Source: Kutzneria chonburiensis (lineage in GTDB: Bacteria > Actinomycetota > Actinomycetes > Mycobacteriales > Pseudonocardiaceae). From it: 64,000 bases of DNA. The translations under genes were made by a program, and so were the position numbers. Positions 54,630-63,515 of the stretch are shown here, one piece after another. The first letter of the stretch is position 1; every line of letters begins with the position of its first letter. A model generated the notes under the pieces. It saw only the letters and a list, made by a program, of their open reading frames with translations, did not search any database and had not been told where the DNA came from. The DNA is taken from assembly GCF_028622115.1 (NCBI RefSeq), contig NZ_CP097263.1, positions 4,340,001 through 4,404,000 of the forward strand, written 5' to 3'.

Positions 54630-56006
54630 CTATACGGACACGCGGGCGCGGTGCCGGACGAAGCTGACGACCAGCACCAGCGCGCCGACGAGCAGGCTGA
54701 GCAGCAGTTGCGAGCGGGCGTCGGCGTCGAAGGCCATGCCGGCGAGCAGCACGATCATCGCCACGATCGACACCCACGTCAGGTACGGGTAGCCCCACAT
54801 GCGCAGGGTCAACCGCTCCGGGTCGTCCCGTTCCAGCTGACGCCGCATGCGCAGCTGGGACACGGCGATCACCAGCCACACGAACACCGCGATCGCGCCG
54901 GAGGAGTTGGTGAGGAACAGGAACACCTTGTCCGGCGAGACGTAGTTGAAGACCACGGTGATGAAACCGACCACAGTGGACACCAGAACGGCCGCCGTCG
55001 GCACGCCGGTCCTTCCGATGCGGCCGAGGAACTGCGGGGCGTCACGCCGGTTGGACAGCGAGAACATCATCCGGGAAGCGGTGTACAGACCGGAGTTGAG
55101 GCAGGACAGCACCGAGGTCAGCACGATCACGTCCATCACGACACCGGCCGCCGGCAGCCCGATCCGGTCCAGCACCGCGACGTACGGGCTCTTGGCCACG
55201 CCCGCGTCGTCCCACGGCAGCAGGGTCACCACGATGGCGATGGACCCCAGGTAGAACACGATGATCCGCCACACCACCGAGCGCACCGCCGACCGCACGG
55301 CGTGCCCCGGGTCCTCGGACTCGCCGGCGGCGACGGTGGCGATCTCCGCGCCGAAGAAGGAGAACACCACCACCAGCATGGCCGCGAACACCGGCGACGC
55401 GCCGTTGGGCAGGAAGCCGCCGTGCCCGGTCAGGTTGGACAGGCCGGGCGACGGGAAGCCCGGCAGCAGCCCCAGGATGGCCACGATGCCGACCAGCAGG
55501 AACACCGCGATGGCGGCGACCTTGATGGAGGCGAACCAGAACTCGAACTCGCCGTACGAGCGGACCGAGAACAGGTTGGTCACGGTGAGCAGGGCCATCA
55601 GGATCAGCGCGCACGTCCACTGCGGCACCTCGGGGAGCCAGCGGTGCACGATGGTCGCGCCGGCCGTCGCCTCGACGCCGAGCACGACGACCCAGAAGAA
55701 CCAGTACAGCCAGCCGATGGTGAAGCCGGCCCACGGCCCGATGACGCGGTCGGCATAGGCCGAGAAGGAGCCGGTCTCCGGGTTGGCGGCCGACATCTCG
55801 CCGAGCATGCGCATCACCAGCACCACCAGCAGGCCGCACACCGCGTAGGCGAGCAGCGCGCCCGGACCGGCCTGTTTGATCGCGGCACCGCTGCCGACGA
55901 ACAGGCCGGCGCCGATCACACCGGCGATGGCGATCATGGACAGGTGGCGGCGTTGCAGGGTGGACGCCAGCTTGCGCGGCGGTTGATCGAGGTCGGACGT
56001 GCTCAC
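54630..56006 (-). CDS. gabP: GABA/amino-acid permease (APC superfamily)
   Basis: 458 aa from GTG 56006 with GGAG upstream. Twelve hydrophobic segments. The first contains the APC signature SMIAIAGVIGAGLFVGSG; later FSFFGAEIATVAAGESEDPG matches the amino-acid transporter consensus. Pairing with gabT makes GABA the likely substrate, but related lysine/aromatic permeases look alike, so the symbol rests on context. Confidence 0.88.
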   Translation of the reverse strand: MSTSDLDQPPRKLASTLQRRHLSMIAIAGVIGAGLFVGSGAAIKQAGPGALLAYAVCGLLVVLVMRMLGEMSAANPETGSFSAYADRVIGPWAGFTIGWLYWFFWVVVLGVEATAGATIVHRWLPEVPQWTCALILMALLTVTNLFSVRSYGEFEFWFASIKVAAIAVFLLVGIVAILGLLPGFPSPGLSNLTGHGGFLPNGASPVFAAMLVVVFSFFGAEIATVAAGESEDPGHAVRSAVRSVVWRIIVFYLGSIAIVVTLLPWDDAGVAKSPYVAVLDRIGLPAAGVVMDVIVLTSVLSCLNSGLYTASRMMFSLSNRRDAPQFLGRIGRTGVPTAAVLVSTVVGFITVVFNYVSPDKVFLFLTNSSGAIAVFVWLVIAVSQLRMRRQLERDDPERLTLRMWGYPYLTWVSIVAMIVLLAGMAFDADARSQLLLSLLVGALVLVVSFVRHRARVSV

Positions 56007-56078
56007 GGGCGGCTCCGGTTTCCTCAGGGCGGATGGTTCACGGTGGTCTGGCGGGACCGCCGCGGCCAAGTAGCCTGT

Positions 56079-56097
56079 TTGGACAAGTCAGTCCGAA
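56079..56097. promoter_or_regulatory. Possible PucR operator in the gabP/PucR divergent promoter
   Basis: The interval between divergent starts (56006 and 56127) carries ttggac-N6-gtccgaa, a 19-bp dyad with near-perfect arms at 56079-56097. Its location suits shared control of the gab operon and the regulator. Confidence 0.5.
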
Positions 56098-56126
56098 TTG
56101 TTCGCCGAACTGTCGAGGACCGCCGA

Positions 56127-57560
56127 GTGACGCCCACTCTCGCCGCGCTGGTCGACCGGCCCGAACTGGGCCTGGTCGTGCGCGCCGGGGCCGAGCACCT
56201 CAACCGGCCGGTGCAGTGGGTGCACACCAGCGAACTGGCCGATCCGACGGCGTTCCTCGAGGGCGGCGAACTGCTGCTGACCACGGGTTTGTGGGTGCGC
56301 TCCGGGGCCGCGGCCTACATCGGGCGGCTGCACGAGGCCGGGGTCGCCGGGCTGGGCTTCGGTACCGGGCTGACCCACGCATCGGTACCCGCCGCGGTGA
56401 TCAAGGCGGCGGCCGCGGTCGGCCTGCCGGTGATCGAAGTGCCGCGGCCGGTGCCGTTCATCGCGATCAGCAAAGCCGTGGCCAAGGCCGTCGCGGCCGC
56501 CGAGTACGCCGCCGTGACCAGGGCGTATCAGGCGCAGCGGGCGCTCACTTCGGCGGCTGTAAGACCCAATGGCGTTACGGGTGTTACCCGGCAGCTGAGT
56601 CGTCGCCTCGACGCGTGGGCGGTCCTGCTCGATCCGCGCGGGCAGGTGCTGGCCGGCGACAGTGCGGTGCTCGACAAGCTCCGCGCCGAACTCCCCCGGT
56701 TCCATGCCGGGCCGGCCAGCCTCACCTACGAGTTGGACGGCGACGAGATCACCGTGCAGACCCTGGGGGCCGGCGAGCGGATCCGCGGCTTTCTCGCGGT
56801 CGGCCGGGCCACTCGACTGACGCCGGCCGACCAGCAGGTGCTGACCACCGCGGCCTCGCTGTTGACGGTCAGCTTCGAGCGGCCGCACGCCGTGGAGGCG
56901 GCCACCCGGAGGTTGCGCGGCGGGCTGCTGCGGCTGCTGCTGGCCGGGGAGACGGAGCTGGTGGCCGAGATCGCCGCCGATCTGTGGGGCGAGCTGCCGG
57001 CGGCCCCGGTGCGGGTGCTGCTGGCGGCGGGGCCGGCGCGGGCTCGGCAGGCGGCGGTCGACCGGGCCGAGGACAGCGACGCCTTCCATGCGCCGTACAG
57101 GGATTCGCTGCTGCTGATCGTCGCGGACGAGGTGGCGTTGCCCGGGCTGAACGTCGGCGTCTCCGATCCGGCCGAGTACGGCGGTCTCGATCGGGCATTG
57201 CGGCAGGCCGAGCGGGCGTTGGCCGCGGCGGTGCGGGCCGACGTGCCGGTCGTGCGGTTCGCCGAGCTGGCCGACGACGGCGTGCTCACGTTGGTGGATC
57301 CACAAGTCGCGGGCGTGTTCGCGGACCGGTTGCTCGCCCCGCTCGTTGAACACGATGCGACCGGCCGTGGCGAGCTGATCGCCTCGCTGCGGGCCTGGCT
57401 GGCGCACAACGGCCAGTGGGACCCGGCCGCGGCGGCGCTCGGCGTGCACCGGCACACGCTGCGGCACCGGCTCGCCAAGGTCGGGCAGCTGCTCGGCCGG
57501 GACCTGGACTCCGCCGACACACGCGCGGAGTTGTGGCTGGCTTTGCGCCTGCGGGCCTGA
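56127..57560 (+). CDS. PucR-family transcriptional regulator, likely regulator of gabPT
   Basis: 477 aa from GTG 56127; GAGGAC lies upstream. The N-terminal PucR ligand domain (LAALVDRPELGLVVRAG, then ELADPTAFLEGGELLLTTG) and the C-terminal HTH (AALGVHRHTLRHRLAKVGQLLG) are both clear. Divergent from gabP, with a dyad between. PucR proteins control purine or GABA/polyamine use in Actinobacteria; control of gabPT is inferred. Confidence 0.9.
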   Translation: MTPTLAALVDRPELGLVVRAGAEHLNRPVQWVHTSELADPTAFLEGGELLLTTGLWVRSGAAAYIGRLHEAGVAGLGFGTGLTHASVPAAVIKAAAAVGLPVIEVPRPVPFIAISKAVAKAVAAAEYAAVTRAYQAQRALTSAAVRPNGVTGVTRQLSRRLDAWAVLLDPRGQVLAGDSAVLDKLRAELPRFHAGPASLTYELDGDEITVQTLGAGERIRGFLAVGRATRLTPADQQVLTTAASLLTVSFERPHAVEAATRRLRGGLLRLLLAGETELVAEIAADLWGELPAAPVRVLLAAGPARARQAAVDRAEDSDAFHAPYRDSLLLIVADEVALPGLNVGVSDPAEYGGLDRALRQAERALAAAVRADVPVVRFAELADDGVLTLVDPQVAGVFADRLLAPLVEHDATGRGELIASLRAWLAHNGQWDPAAAALGVHRHTLRHRLAKVGQLLGRDLDSADTRAELWLALRLRA

Positions 57561-57577
57561 GGAACAGTAGGACTGAG

Positions 57578-58747
57578 ATGGACGAGAGCGCGGCGCAAGC
57601 GCTGGCGGCGGGTGTGGCGGAGCGGGTGCCGGCGCTGGCCGACCAGCTGGTGCTGGTCATCGCCGAGCAGAACCCGGGCTACCGCCGGGTCGGCGTGGTC
57701 TCCGACGACGACCTGCGGCGGTCCTGCCACGACAACATGTCCAGCGTGCTCCGGCTGATCGGCCGGGACGAGGACGCCGAGGAGTTCTACGCCGCGGCCC
57801 GCTGCACCGGCCGTCGCCGGGCCGAGCAGCGCATGCCGCTGGACGACGTGCTGCGCTCGTTCCGGCTCGGCGGCCGGCTGCTGTGGCAGGCGCTGGTCGA
57901 CCAGGCCCGGTCCGACGGCAGCGTGGATGCCGAGGGGCTGCTGGAGATCGCGACCTGGCTGTGGGAGGTCGTCGACTCCACGTCCGCGCACGTGGCCGCC
58001 GCCTATCACGCCGCCGAGCGGCAGCTGGTGCGCGTCGACGAGCAGCGGCGGGCGACGCTGTGGGAGGGCCTGCTTCGCGGACGCGCCAAGGATCTCGCCT
58101 TCGCCCATGAGGCCGCTCGCATCATCGGCGTGCCGGTCGACGGTCCGTACGCCGTCGTCGTCGCCGATGCCTCGACCGCCGTCGGCCAGGTGCTGGCCGA
58201 GCACGGCATCCACTCCGCGTGGCAGCTCCGGGCCCACACGCTCGTCGGCCTACTCTCCTTGGATTCACCCGAATTGGGCATTGTGCTGAAGGTGCTGCGC
58301 GATGCGCTGACCACGCCGGCCGGGGTGTCGCTGGTGGTGCACGGCTTGGCCGACGTGGACGTCGCCTACCGGCAGGCGACGCTGGCCCGTCGCTCCATCC
58401 AGCCCGGCCGGGTCGAGGTCGCCGCGCTGGCCGACCGGCTGCCCGAGGCCCTCGTGCTCAGCTCGCCCGAACTGGCCGAGGAGCTCATCCGGCTGCGGCT
58501 CGGGCCGCTGCTCAAGATCCCGGTCGGCGAGCGCCGGATCCTGTTGGACACCTTGGCCGCCTGGGTCGCCACCGCCGGCTCGGTCAGCCGCACCGCCGAG
58601 CTCGCGCACTGCCACCGCAACACGGTGATCAACCGCCTGGCCCGTATCGAGGCTGTCACCGGCAACGACCTGTCCGACGTGCCGCACCTGGAGCTCTCCC
58701 TGGCGCTCAAGGCCTCCTGGCTGCTGCCGCCGGGGCCGCTGGCCTGA
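57578..58747 (+). CDS. Second PucR/CdaR-type regulator with RsbRD-like N-terminus
   Basis: 389 aa from ATG 57578, 17 bases after the first PucR gene. The N-terminal helical domain (about 10-165) resembles the RsbT co-antagonist/RsbRD sensor fold; the middle is a CdaR/GGDEF-like domain, and the HTH at about 325-385 reads TAELAHCHRNTVINRLARI. It is a different subfamily from its neighbour. Could act on gabPT or on the downstream molybdenum hydroxylase genes. Confidence 0.87.
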   Translation: MDESAAQALAAGVAERVPALADQLVLVIAEQNPGYRRVGVVSDDDLRRSCHDNMSSVLRLIGRDEDAEEFYAAARCTGRRRAEQRMPLDDVLRSFRLGGRLLWQALVDQARSDGSVDAEGLLEIATWLWEVVDSTSAHVAAAYHAAERQLVRVDEQRRATLWEGLLRGRAKDLAFAHEAARIIGVPVDGPYAVVVADASTAVGQVLAEHGIHSAWQLRAHTLVGLLSLDSPELGIVLKVLRDALTTPAGVSLVVHGLADVDVAYRQATLARRSIQPGRVEVAALADRLPEALVLSSPELAEELIRLRLGPLLKIPVGERRILLDTLAAWVATAGSVSRTAELAHCHRNTVINRLARIEAVTGNDLSDVPHLELSLALKASWLLPPGPLA

Positions 58748-58879
58748 CCGCAGGTGCGGGCGCCAACCCGGGCAGCGAGCCGCGCCTGCGGCGCTTGTGC
58801 ATCGTGCACAGTCTGACTACGCCAGAAGTAGGCACGTCGGTCATGGCGACCCCCTGTGATGGGTGACACACTCCGCGCC

Positions 58880-61150
58880 ATGGCCGAAGACCTCCGTCGC
58901 CGTAGGTTCCTCGCGTATCTCCTTGCCGCACCGACGCTTGCCGTCGCGGTGCAGTGGATCGATCCGCAGCGGGCCGACGCCGCCGTCCCCACCCTGCCGC
59001 AGCCCGAGGAGATCTTCGACCTCGGCGATCTGCAGAACCTCGCCGCCGCGCCGACGGCCAATCTCGTGTCCGTGCAAGTGAATCGGGACGGCAGCGCCAC
59101 CTTCGCCGTGCCACGGGCCGAGGTCGGCCAGGGCATCACCACCGCCGTGGCGATGATGGTGGCCGAGGAGATGGACCTGCCGCTGGACAAGGTCACCGTG
59201 ACGCTGGCCGACGCCCGGCCGGAGCTGCTGATGAACCAGCTCACCGGCGGCTCCAACTCGGTCCGCAGCATCTACACCCCGGTCCGCACGGCCGCCGCGG
59301 TGGCCCGGCAGCGGCTGGTCGAGACCGCCGCGAAGCAGTGGGGCACAACGGCGTCCTCGCTGACCACACGGGACGGCGTGATCAGCGACGCCACCGGCCG
59401 GACCGCGACCTACGCCTCGCTGGCCGTGGCGGCGGCGAGTTCCAAGATCGAGGCCGCCACCGTGCAGCTGAAGTCCACTTCGGACTTCAAGGTGCTGGGC
59501 ACGCCCCAGAACCGGATCGACGCACGCGACGCGGTCATGGGGCGCAAGACGTTCGGCATGGACATGCAGGTGCCCAACGCCAAGCCGACCATGGTCCGCC
59601 GGCCGCCGACGATCAACGGCACGGTCCGCTCGGTCAACAACAAGGCGGCGGTGCTGGCCATGCCCGGCGTCACCGACGTCGCCGCGGTGACCAACGGCGT
59701 CGCCGTGCGGGCCGACACGTTCGGCCAGTGCATCGACGGCCTGCGCGCGCTGGACGTGAGCTGGGGACCAGGCACAGTGGACGGTCACTCGGACGCGACT
59801 GTGTTGGCAGCGCTGAAGAAGGCCCAGCTGCCGATGCTGGTGCCGGGCCTGCTGACCGAGGTGCTGGACGCCGAGTTCACCTTCGCGTTCGCCAGCAACA
59901 GCCCGCTCGAGCCGGACAACGCCATCGCCGACGTGCGTTCGGACTCGGCCGAGATCTGGTCCAGTCTGAAGGTGCCGATCGTGGCCCAGGAGGACATCGC
60001 CGCCCAGCTGGGCCTGCCGGTCGGCGCGGTGAAGGTGCACGTGGCCCAGGGCGGCGGCTCGTTCGGCCGGCACCTGTTCCACAATGTGGCCGCCGAGGCC
60101 GCGGAGATCTCGCAGAAGATGGGCAAGCCGGTCAAGCTGATGTGGTCGCGCACCGACGACTTCCGGCAGGGCCGCACCCACCCGATGTGCACGTCCCGGG
60201 TGCGCATGACCTACACGCTCGGCAACGTGGTGAGCTACGAGCAGCGGCACACCAGCGTGCAGACCGAGTTCAGCCACGGCCTCGGCGAGATGCTGACCTC
60301 GTTCGCGGCCAAGCTGCCGATCGCCGGCAACCTCAGCTTCGCCGAGTCGATCTTCCTGCTGACCCAGTCCTCGCCGTACAACTTCGGCGTCACCACCCAG
60401 CTGCTCAACGAGATCCCGCTCAAGTTCAACACCGGCAGCATGCGCAACATCTACTCGCCCAACGTGGTCACCGCGCAGGAGCTGGTGGTCGACCAGCTGG
60501 GCAAGAAGATGGGCAAGGACCCGGTGGCGATCCGGCGGGCCTTCCTGAGGGACAACCGGCTGAAGGCCGTCTTCGAGAAGGCCGTCCAAGTTGGACAGTG
60601 GGGCAGGGCCTTGCCGCAGGGCGTGGCGCAGGGCATCGCCGTGCACTCCGAGTACCAGGCCGCGGTGTGCTGCCTGGTGGAGATCGACTGCCGGCCGGAG
60701 ACGGTCAACCGACCGGTCACCGACGGCGTCACCGGGCCGCGGGTGACCAAGGCGCTGATCGTCGTGGATCCCGGCTTCGCGGTGAACCCGCGCGGGCTGG
60801 AGGCACAGATGATCGGCGGCATGAACGACGGCATCGCCATGGCGCTGACGTCCAGCCTGCACATCAAGGACGGCATCCCCCTGGAAGGCAGCTGGGACAA
60901 CTACTTCTACACCCGGCAGTGGAACACGCCGCTGGACATGCAGGTGGTGATCGCGCCCAGCGGCGGCAACCCCAGCGGCGCCGGCGAGCTCGCGGTCGCG
61001 CCGTCGATGGCCGCCGTGGCCTGCGCCTACGCCCGGGCGGTCGGCCAGATGCCCACGTACTTCCCGATCAACCACGGCACGCTCGGCTTCGAGCCCTACC
61101 CCACCGAGCCGTCAACGCCGCCCTCGCCGACCAACGGCCTCGACTCCTGA
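58880..61150 (+). CDS. Molybdopterin-binding subunit of a xanthine dehydrogenase/IorB-type hydroxylase
   Basis: 756 aa from ATG 58880. A Tat-like signal (LRRRRFLAYLLAAPTLAVAV) points to export in folded form. Family motifs include RAEVGQGITTAVAMMVAEEM, GGGSFGRHLFHN and GAGELAVAPSMAAVA, close to isoquinoline 1-oxidoreductase beta subunits. These enzymes hydroxylate N-heterocycles or oxidise aldehydes with a Mo cofactor. No FAD subunit is encoded next to it, so electrons probably pass to a cytochrome or membrane partner. The substrate is unknown. Confidence 0.88.
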   Translation: MAEDLRRRRFLAYLLAAPTLAVAVQWIDPQRADAAVPTLPQPEEIFDLGDLQNLAAAPTANLVSVQVNRDGSATFAVPRAEVGQGITTAVAMMVAEEMDLPLDKVTVTLADARPELLMNQLTGGSNSVRSIYTPVRTAAAVARQRLVETAAKQWGTTASSLTTRDGVISDATGRTATYASLAVAAASSKIEAATVQLKSTSDFKVLGTPQNRIDARDAVMGRKTFGMDMQVPNAKPTMVRRPPTINGTVRSVNNKAAVLAMPGVTDVAAVTNGVAVRADTFGQCIDGLRALDVSWGPGTVDGHSDATVLAALKKAQLPMLVPGLLTEVLDAEFTFAFASNSPLEPDNAIADVRSDSAEIWSSLKVPIVAQEDIAAQLGLPVGAVKVHVAQGGGSFGRHLFHNVAAEAAEISQKMGKPVKLMWSRTDDFRQGRTHPMCTSRVRMTYTLGNVVSYEQRHTSVQTEFSHGLGEMLTSFAAKLPIAGNLSFAESIFLLTQSSPYNFGVTTQLLNEIPLKFNTGSMRNIYSPNVVTAQELVVDQLGKKMGKDPVAIRRAFLRDNRLKAVFEKAVQVGQWGRALPQGVAQGIAVHSEYQAAVCCLVEIDCRPETVNRPVTDGVTGPRVTKALIVVDPGFAVNPRGLEAQMIGGMNDGIAMALTSSLHIKDGIPLEGSWDNYFYTRQWNTPLDMQVVIAPSGGNPSGAGELAVAPSMAAVACAYARAVGQMPTYFPINHGTLGFEPYPTEPSTPPSPTNGLDS

Positions 61151-61163
61151 GGAGACCCGCCGC

Positions 61164-61640
61164 ATGTCCAGTCACACCTTCGTGCTCAACGGCGAGCGGG
61201 TCACCGTCGAGGTCGCCGACGACGTCCGGCTGCTGTGGGTGCTGCGCGACCTGCTCGGCGTCACCGGCCCCAAGTACGGCTGCGGGCTCAACGTCTGCAA
61301 GTCCTGCACCTCGCACATCAACGGCAAGGCGTTCAACCCGTGCTCGGTGCCGGTGTCGGCGATCAAGGCCGACGACGAGATCACCACCATCGAGGGCCTG
61401 CCGGCGACCGTCGGCGCGGAGCTGCATCCCATGCAGGAGGCCTGGCTCGAGCAGGACGTCGCCCAGTGCGGCTACTGCCAGCCGGGGCAGATCATGACCG
61501 CGGTCGCCCTGGTGCACAGGGTCAGGGCCGAGGGCCGGGCCATCACCGACGACGACCTGGACCAGATCCGCAACATCTGCCGCTGCGGCACGTACTCCCG
61601 CATCCGCACCGCCATCAAGTCCGGCGCGGCCAAGATGTAA
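61164..61640 (+). CDS. [2Fe-2S] subunit of the molybdenum hydroxylase (IorA-like)
   Basis: 158 aa; GGAG upstream. Two iron-sulfur clusters are indicated: plant-ferredoxin-type CGLNVCKSC with a distal Cys, and the C-terminal QCGYCQPGQ and CRCGTYSR motifs. The length is normal for a stand-alone small subunit. It is 13 bases after the large-subunit gene and is certainly its partner. It has no signal of its own and is probably exported bound to the Tat-bearing subunit. Confidence 0.93.
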   Translation: MSSHTFVLNGERVTVEVADDVRLLWVLRDLLGVTGPKYGCGLNVCKSCTSHINGKAFNPCSVPVSAIKADDEITTIEGLPATVGAELHPMQEAWLEQDVAQCGYCQPGQIMTAVALVHRVRAEGRAITDDDLDQIRNICRCGTYSRIRTAIKSGAAKM

Positions 61641-61706
61641 GCCCTATTTTTTGTCACATGCGGTCCGGATGTGCCGAATAGAGGCAAGTATGACGCGCAT
61701 GTGACG

Positions 61707-62318
61707 TCAGGGCCGGCGATAGGCGCCGTGCCACCAGATGAGCGCCAGCTCACGCGCGAAGGCCTCGTCCTGGTCGGGATCCCCGGCCAGGACGTGGTCG
61801 ACGATGGCCTTCTCGCCGCCCATCACGATCACCCGCGTCGCGTTGACGACGTCGACACTCGACGGCGTCCGGCCGGCGGCCTGCTCCTGTTCGAGGACCT
61901 GGACCGTCCGCGCGCTGAACGGGGCGATCAGCCCGGACCAGAAGTCCCGCACGGTCGCGTCGTAGGCCGAGACCTCCGCGACCGCCAAGACCATGGTGAT
62001 GTTGTCCCGGTAGATCGCCACCACCTGCTGGAAGGCCTCGGTGAGGCCGGCGACGCCGCTGTCCGGCTCCCACGCCGACGCGACGCCGAACGACGTCTCC
62101 ACCATGTCGCCGGCCAGCCGCAGCAGCAGGGCCGTCTTGTCCTTGAAGTGGGCGTAGAAGGTCGAGCGGGCCACGCCGGCCTCGGCCGAGATGTGCTGCA
62201 CGCCCAGCTCGGTGAACGTCGCGCCGCCGTCGAGCAGCCGCCGCGTCGCGGCCAGTATCTCCGCGTCGGCCGAGGCCCGGCGCTCGGGGTTCGGCGCGCG
62301 GCGGGTGATCGAAGGCAT
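61707..62318 (-). CDS. TetR-family transcriptional regulator
   Basis: 203 aa. HTH at about 18-62 includes ILAATRRLLDGGATFTELGV then ISAEAGVARSTFYAHF. The C-terminal domain is helical and of unknown ligand. Divergent from the aldo/keto reductase gene; a perfect 34-bp palindrome lies in the interval and is probably its operator. Confidence 0.9.
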   Translation of the reverse strand: MPSITRRAPNPERRASADAEILAATRRLLDGGATFTELGVQHISAEAGVARSTFYAHFKDKTALLLRLAGDMVETSFGVASAWEPDSGVAGLTEAFQQVVAIYRDNITMVLAVAEVSAYDATVRDFWSGLIAPFSARTVQVLEQEQAAGRTPSSVDVVNATRVIVMGGEKAIVDHVLAGDPDQDEAFARELALIWWHGAYRRP

Positions 62319-62349
62319 GGGCAGAACCTAGTGCACGTCCGCGCGGCCG

Positions 62350-62383
62350 GACACTACACAGTGTCCGGACACTGTGTAGTGTC
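62350..62383. promoter_or_regulatory. Perfect 34-bp palindrome, probable TetR operator
   Basis: Half-site gacactacacagtgtcc (62350-62366) is followed immediately by its exact complement (62367-62383). Each half is itself partly symmetrical (ggacactacacagtgtcc), so two overlapping dyads are present. It lies in the 96-base interval between tetR and the aldo/keto reductase. Confidence 0.9.
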
Positions 62384-62414
62384 GAACGGGACGTCACTCG
62401 AAAGGACCAGTCCC

Positions 62415-63455
62415 GTGAAATATCGCCAGCTCGGCCGCACCGGCGTGTGGGTCTCCGAGATCTCCCTCGGCACCATGACCTTCGGCGGCAAGGACCACCC
62501 GGTGTTCAGCAACATCGGCGCCCTCGGCCAGCCGGAGGTGGACCGGGTCGTCGGCACGGCACTGGACGCCGGCGTCAACTTCATCGACACCGCCGACGTC
62601 TACGCCGAAGGCGAGTCCGAGGAGCTGCTGGGCCGGGCCATCGGCAAGCGCCGGCGCGAGGTCGTGCTGGGCACCAAGCTGCTCGCCGCGGTCGGCCCCG
62701 GCCCCAACGACCAGGGCCTGACCCGGCTGCACATCATGCGCGCGCTGGAGGACAGCCTGCGCCGGCTCGGCACCGACTACGTGGACCTGTACCAGATCCA
62801 CAACTTCGACCCGATCACGCCGCTGGAGGAGACGCTGGCCGCGCTGGACGACGCCGTGCGGCAGGGCAAGGTCCGCTACCTCGGCTGCTCCAACCTGGCC
62901 GCGTGGCAGGTCAGCAAGGCGCTGGGCATCTCGGCCCGTGACGGCCGGGCCCGGTTCGTGGCCAACCAGGTGCACTACTCGCTGGTCTCTCGTGACGTGG
63001 AGCGCGACCTGGCCCCGCAGTCGCTGGACGAGGGCGTCAGCCTGACCGTGTGGAGCCCGCTGGCCGGCGGCTTCCTGGCCGGCAAGGTCGACCGCGGCGG
63101 TGTGGCCACCGACCAGGAGAGCCGCCGGGCCAAGGTCGGCGGCGACTTCGTCCAGTTCGACGTGGAGCGCGGCGTGAAGATCGTCGAGGTGCTGCGGGCC
63201 GTGGCCGGGCGGCACGAGGTGAGCCCTGCTCGGGTCGCCATCGCCTGGCTGCTGGCCCAGCCGGCCGTCACCAGCGTCGTCGTCGGGGCCCGCCGCCTCG
63301 ACCAGCTCACCGACACCATCGCCGCCAGCGACCTCACCCTGACCGACCAGGACCTCGCCGATCTGGACGAGGTCAGCCGGCCGCCGACGGCCTACCCGAA
63401 CTGGATCCAGGAGGCGTTCAACCCGAGCCGCATCCCGGCGGCCAACCAGTCATGA
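62415..63455 (+). CDS. Aldo/keto reductase
   Basis: 346 aa from GTG 62415 with a GAAAGGACC site. NADPH-dependent carbonyl reductase. The tetrad is visible: Asp and Tyr in DTADVYAEGESEE, Lys in VVLGTKLL, His in YQIHNFDP. The C-terminal cofactor region is SVVVGARRLDQL. It belongs to the YajO/potassium-channel-beta-like group common in Actinobacteria. Regulated by the divergent TetR protein (inferred). Substrate unknown. Confidence 0.92.
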   Translation: MKYRQLGRTGVWVSEISLGTMTFGGKDHPVFSNIGALGQPEVDRVVGTALDAGVNFIDTADVYAEGESEELLGRAIGKRRREVVLGTKLLAAVGPGPNDQGLTRLHIMRALEDSLRRLGTDYVDLYQIHNFDPITPLEETLAALDDAVRQGKVRYLGCSNLAAWQVSKALGISARDGRARFVANQVHYSLVSRDVERDLAPQSLDEGVSLTVWSPLAGGFLAGKVDRGGVATDQESRRAKVGGDFVQFDVERGVKIVEVLRAVAGRHEVSPARVAIAWLLAQPAVTSVVVGARRLDQLTDTIAASDLTLTDQDLADLDEVSRPPTAYPNWIQEAFNPSRIPAANQS

Positions 63456-63467
63456 CCGGCCAACCCG

Positions 63468-63515
63468 CATAGGTCACCGTGACATAGGTCCTCCCCTAGG
63501 TTACGGTGACCTATG
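63468..63515. promoter_or_regulatory. Inverted repeat overlapping the padR start
   Basis: Arms 63468-63488 (cataggtcaccgtgacatagg) and 63495-63515 are complementary except for two positions, with a 6-base spacer. The right arm covers the GTG start of the PadR gene, a position suitable for autorepression or for leaderless transcription control. Confidence 0.7.

Noticed and set aside
61656-61702. gtcacatgcg / cgcatgtgac inverted repeat as a terminator
   Set aside because: The arms are 10 bp with a loop of about 27 bases; too weak to call, although it does lie between convergent genes.
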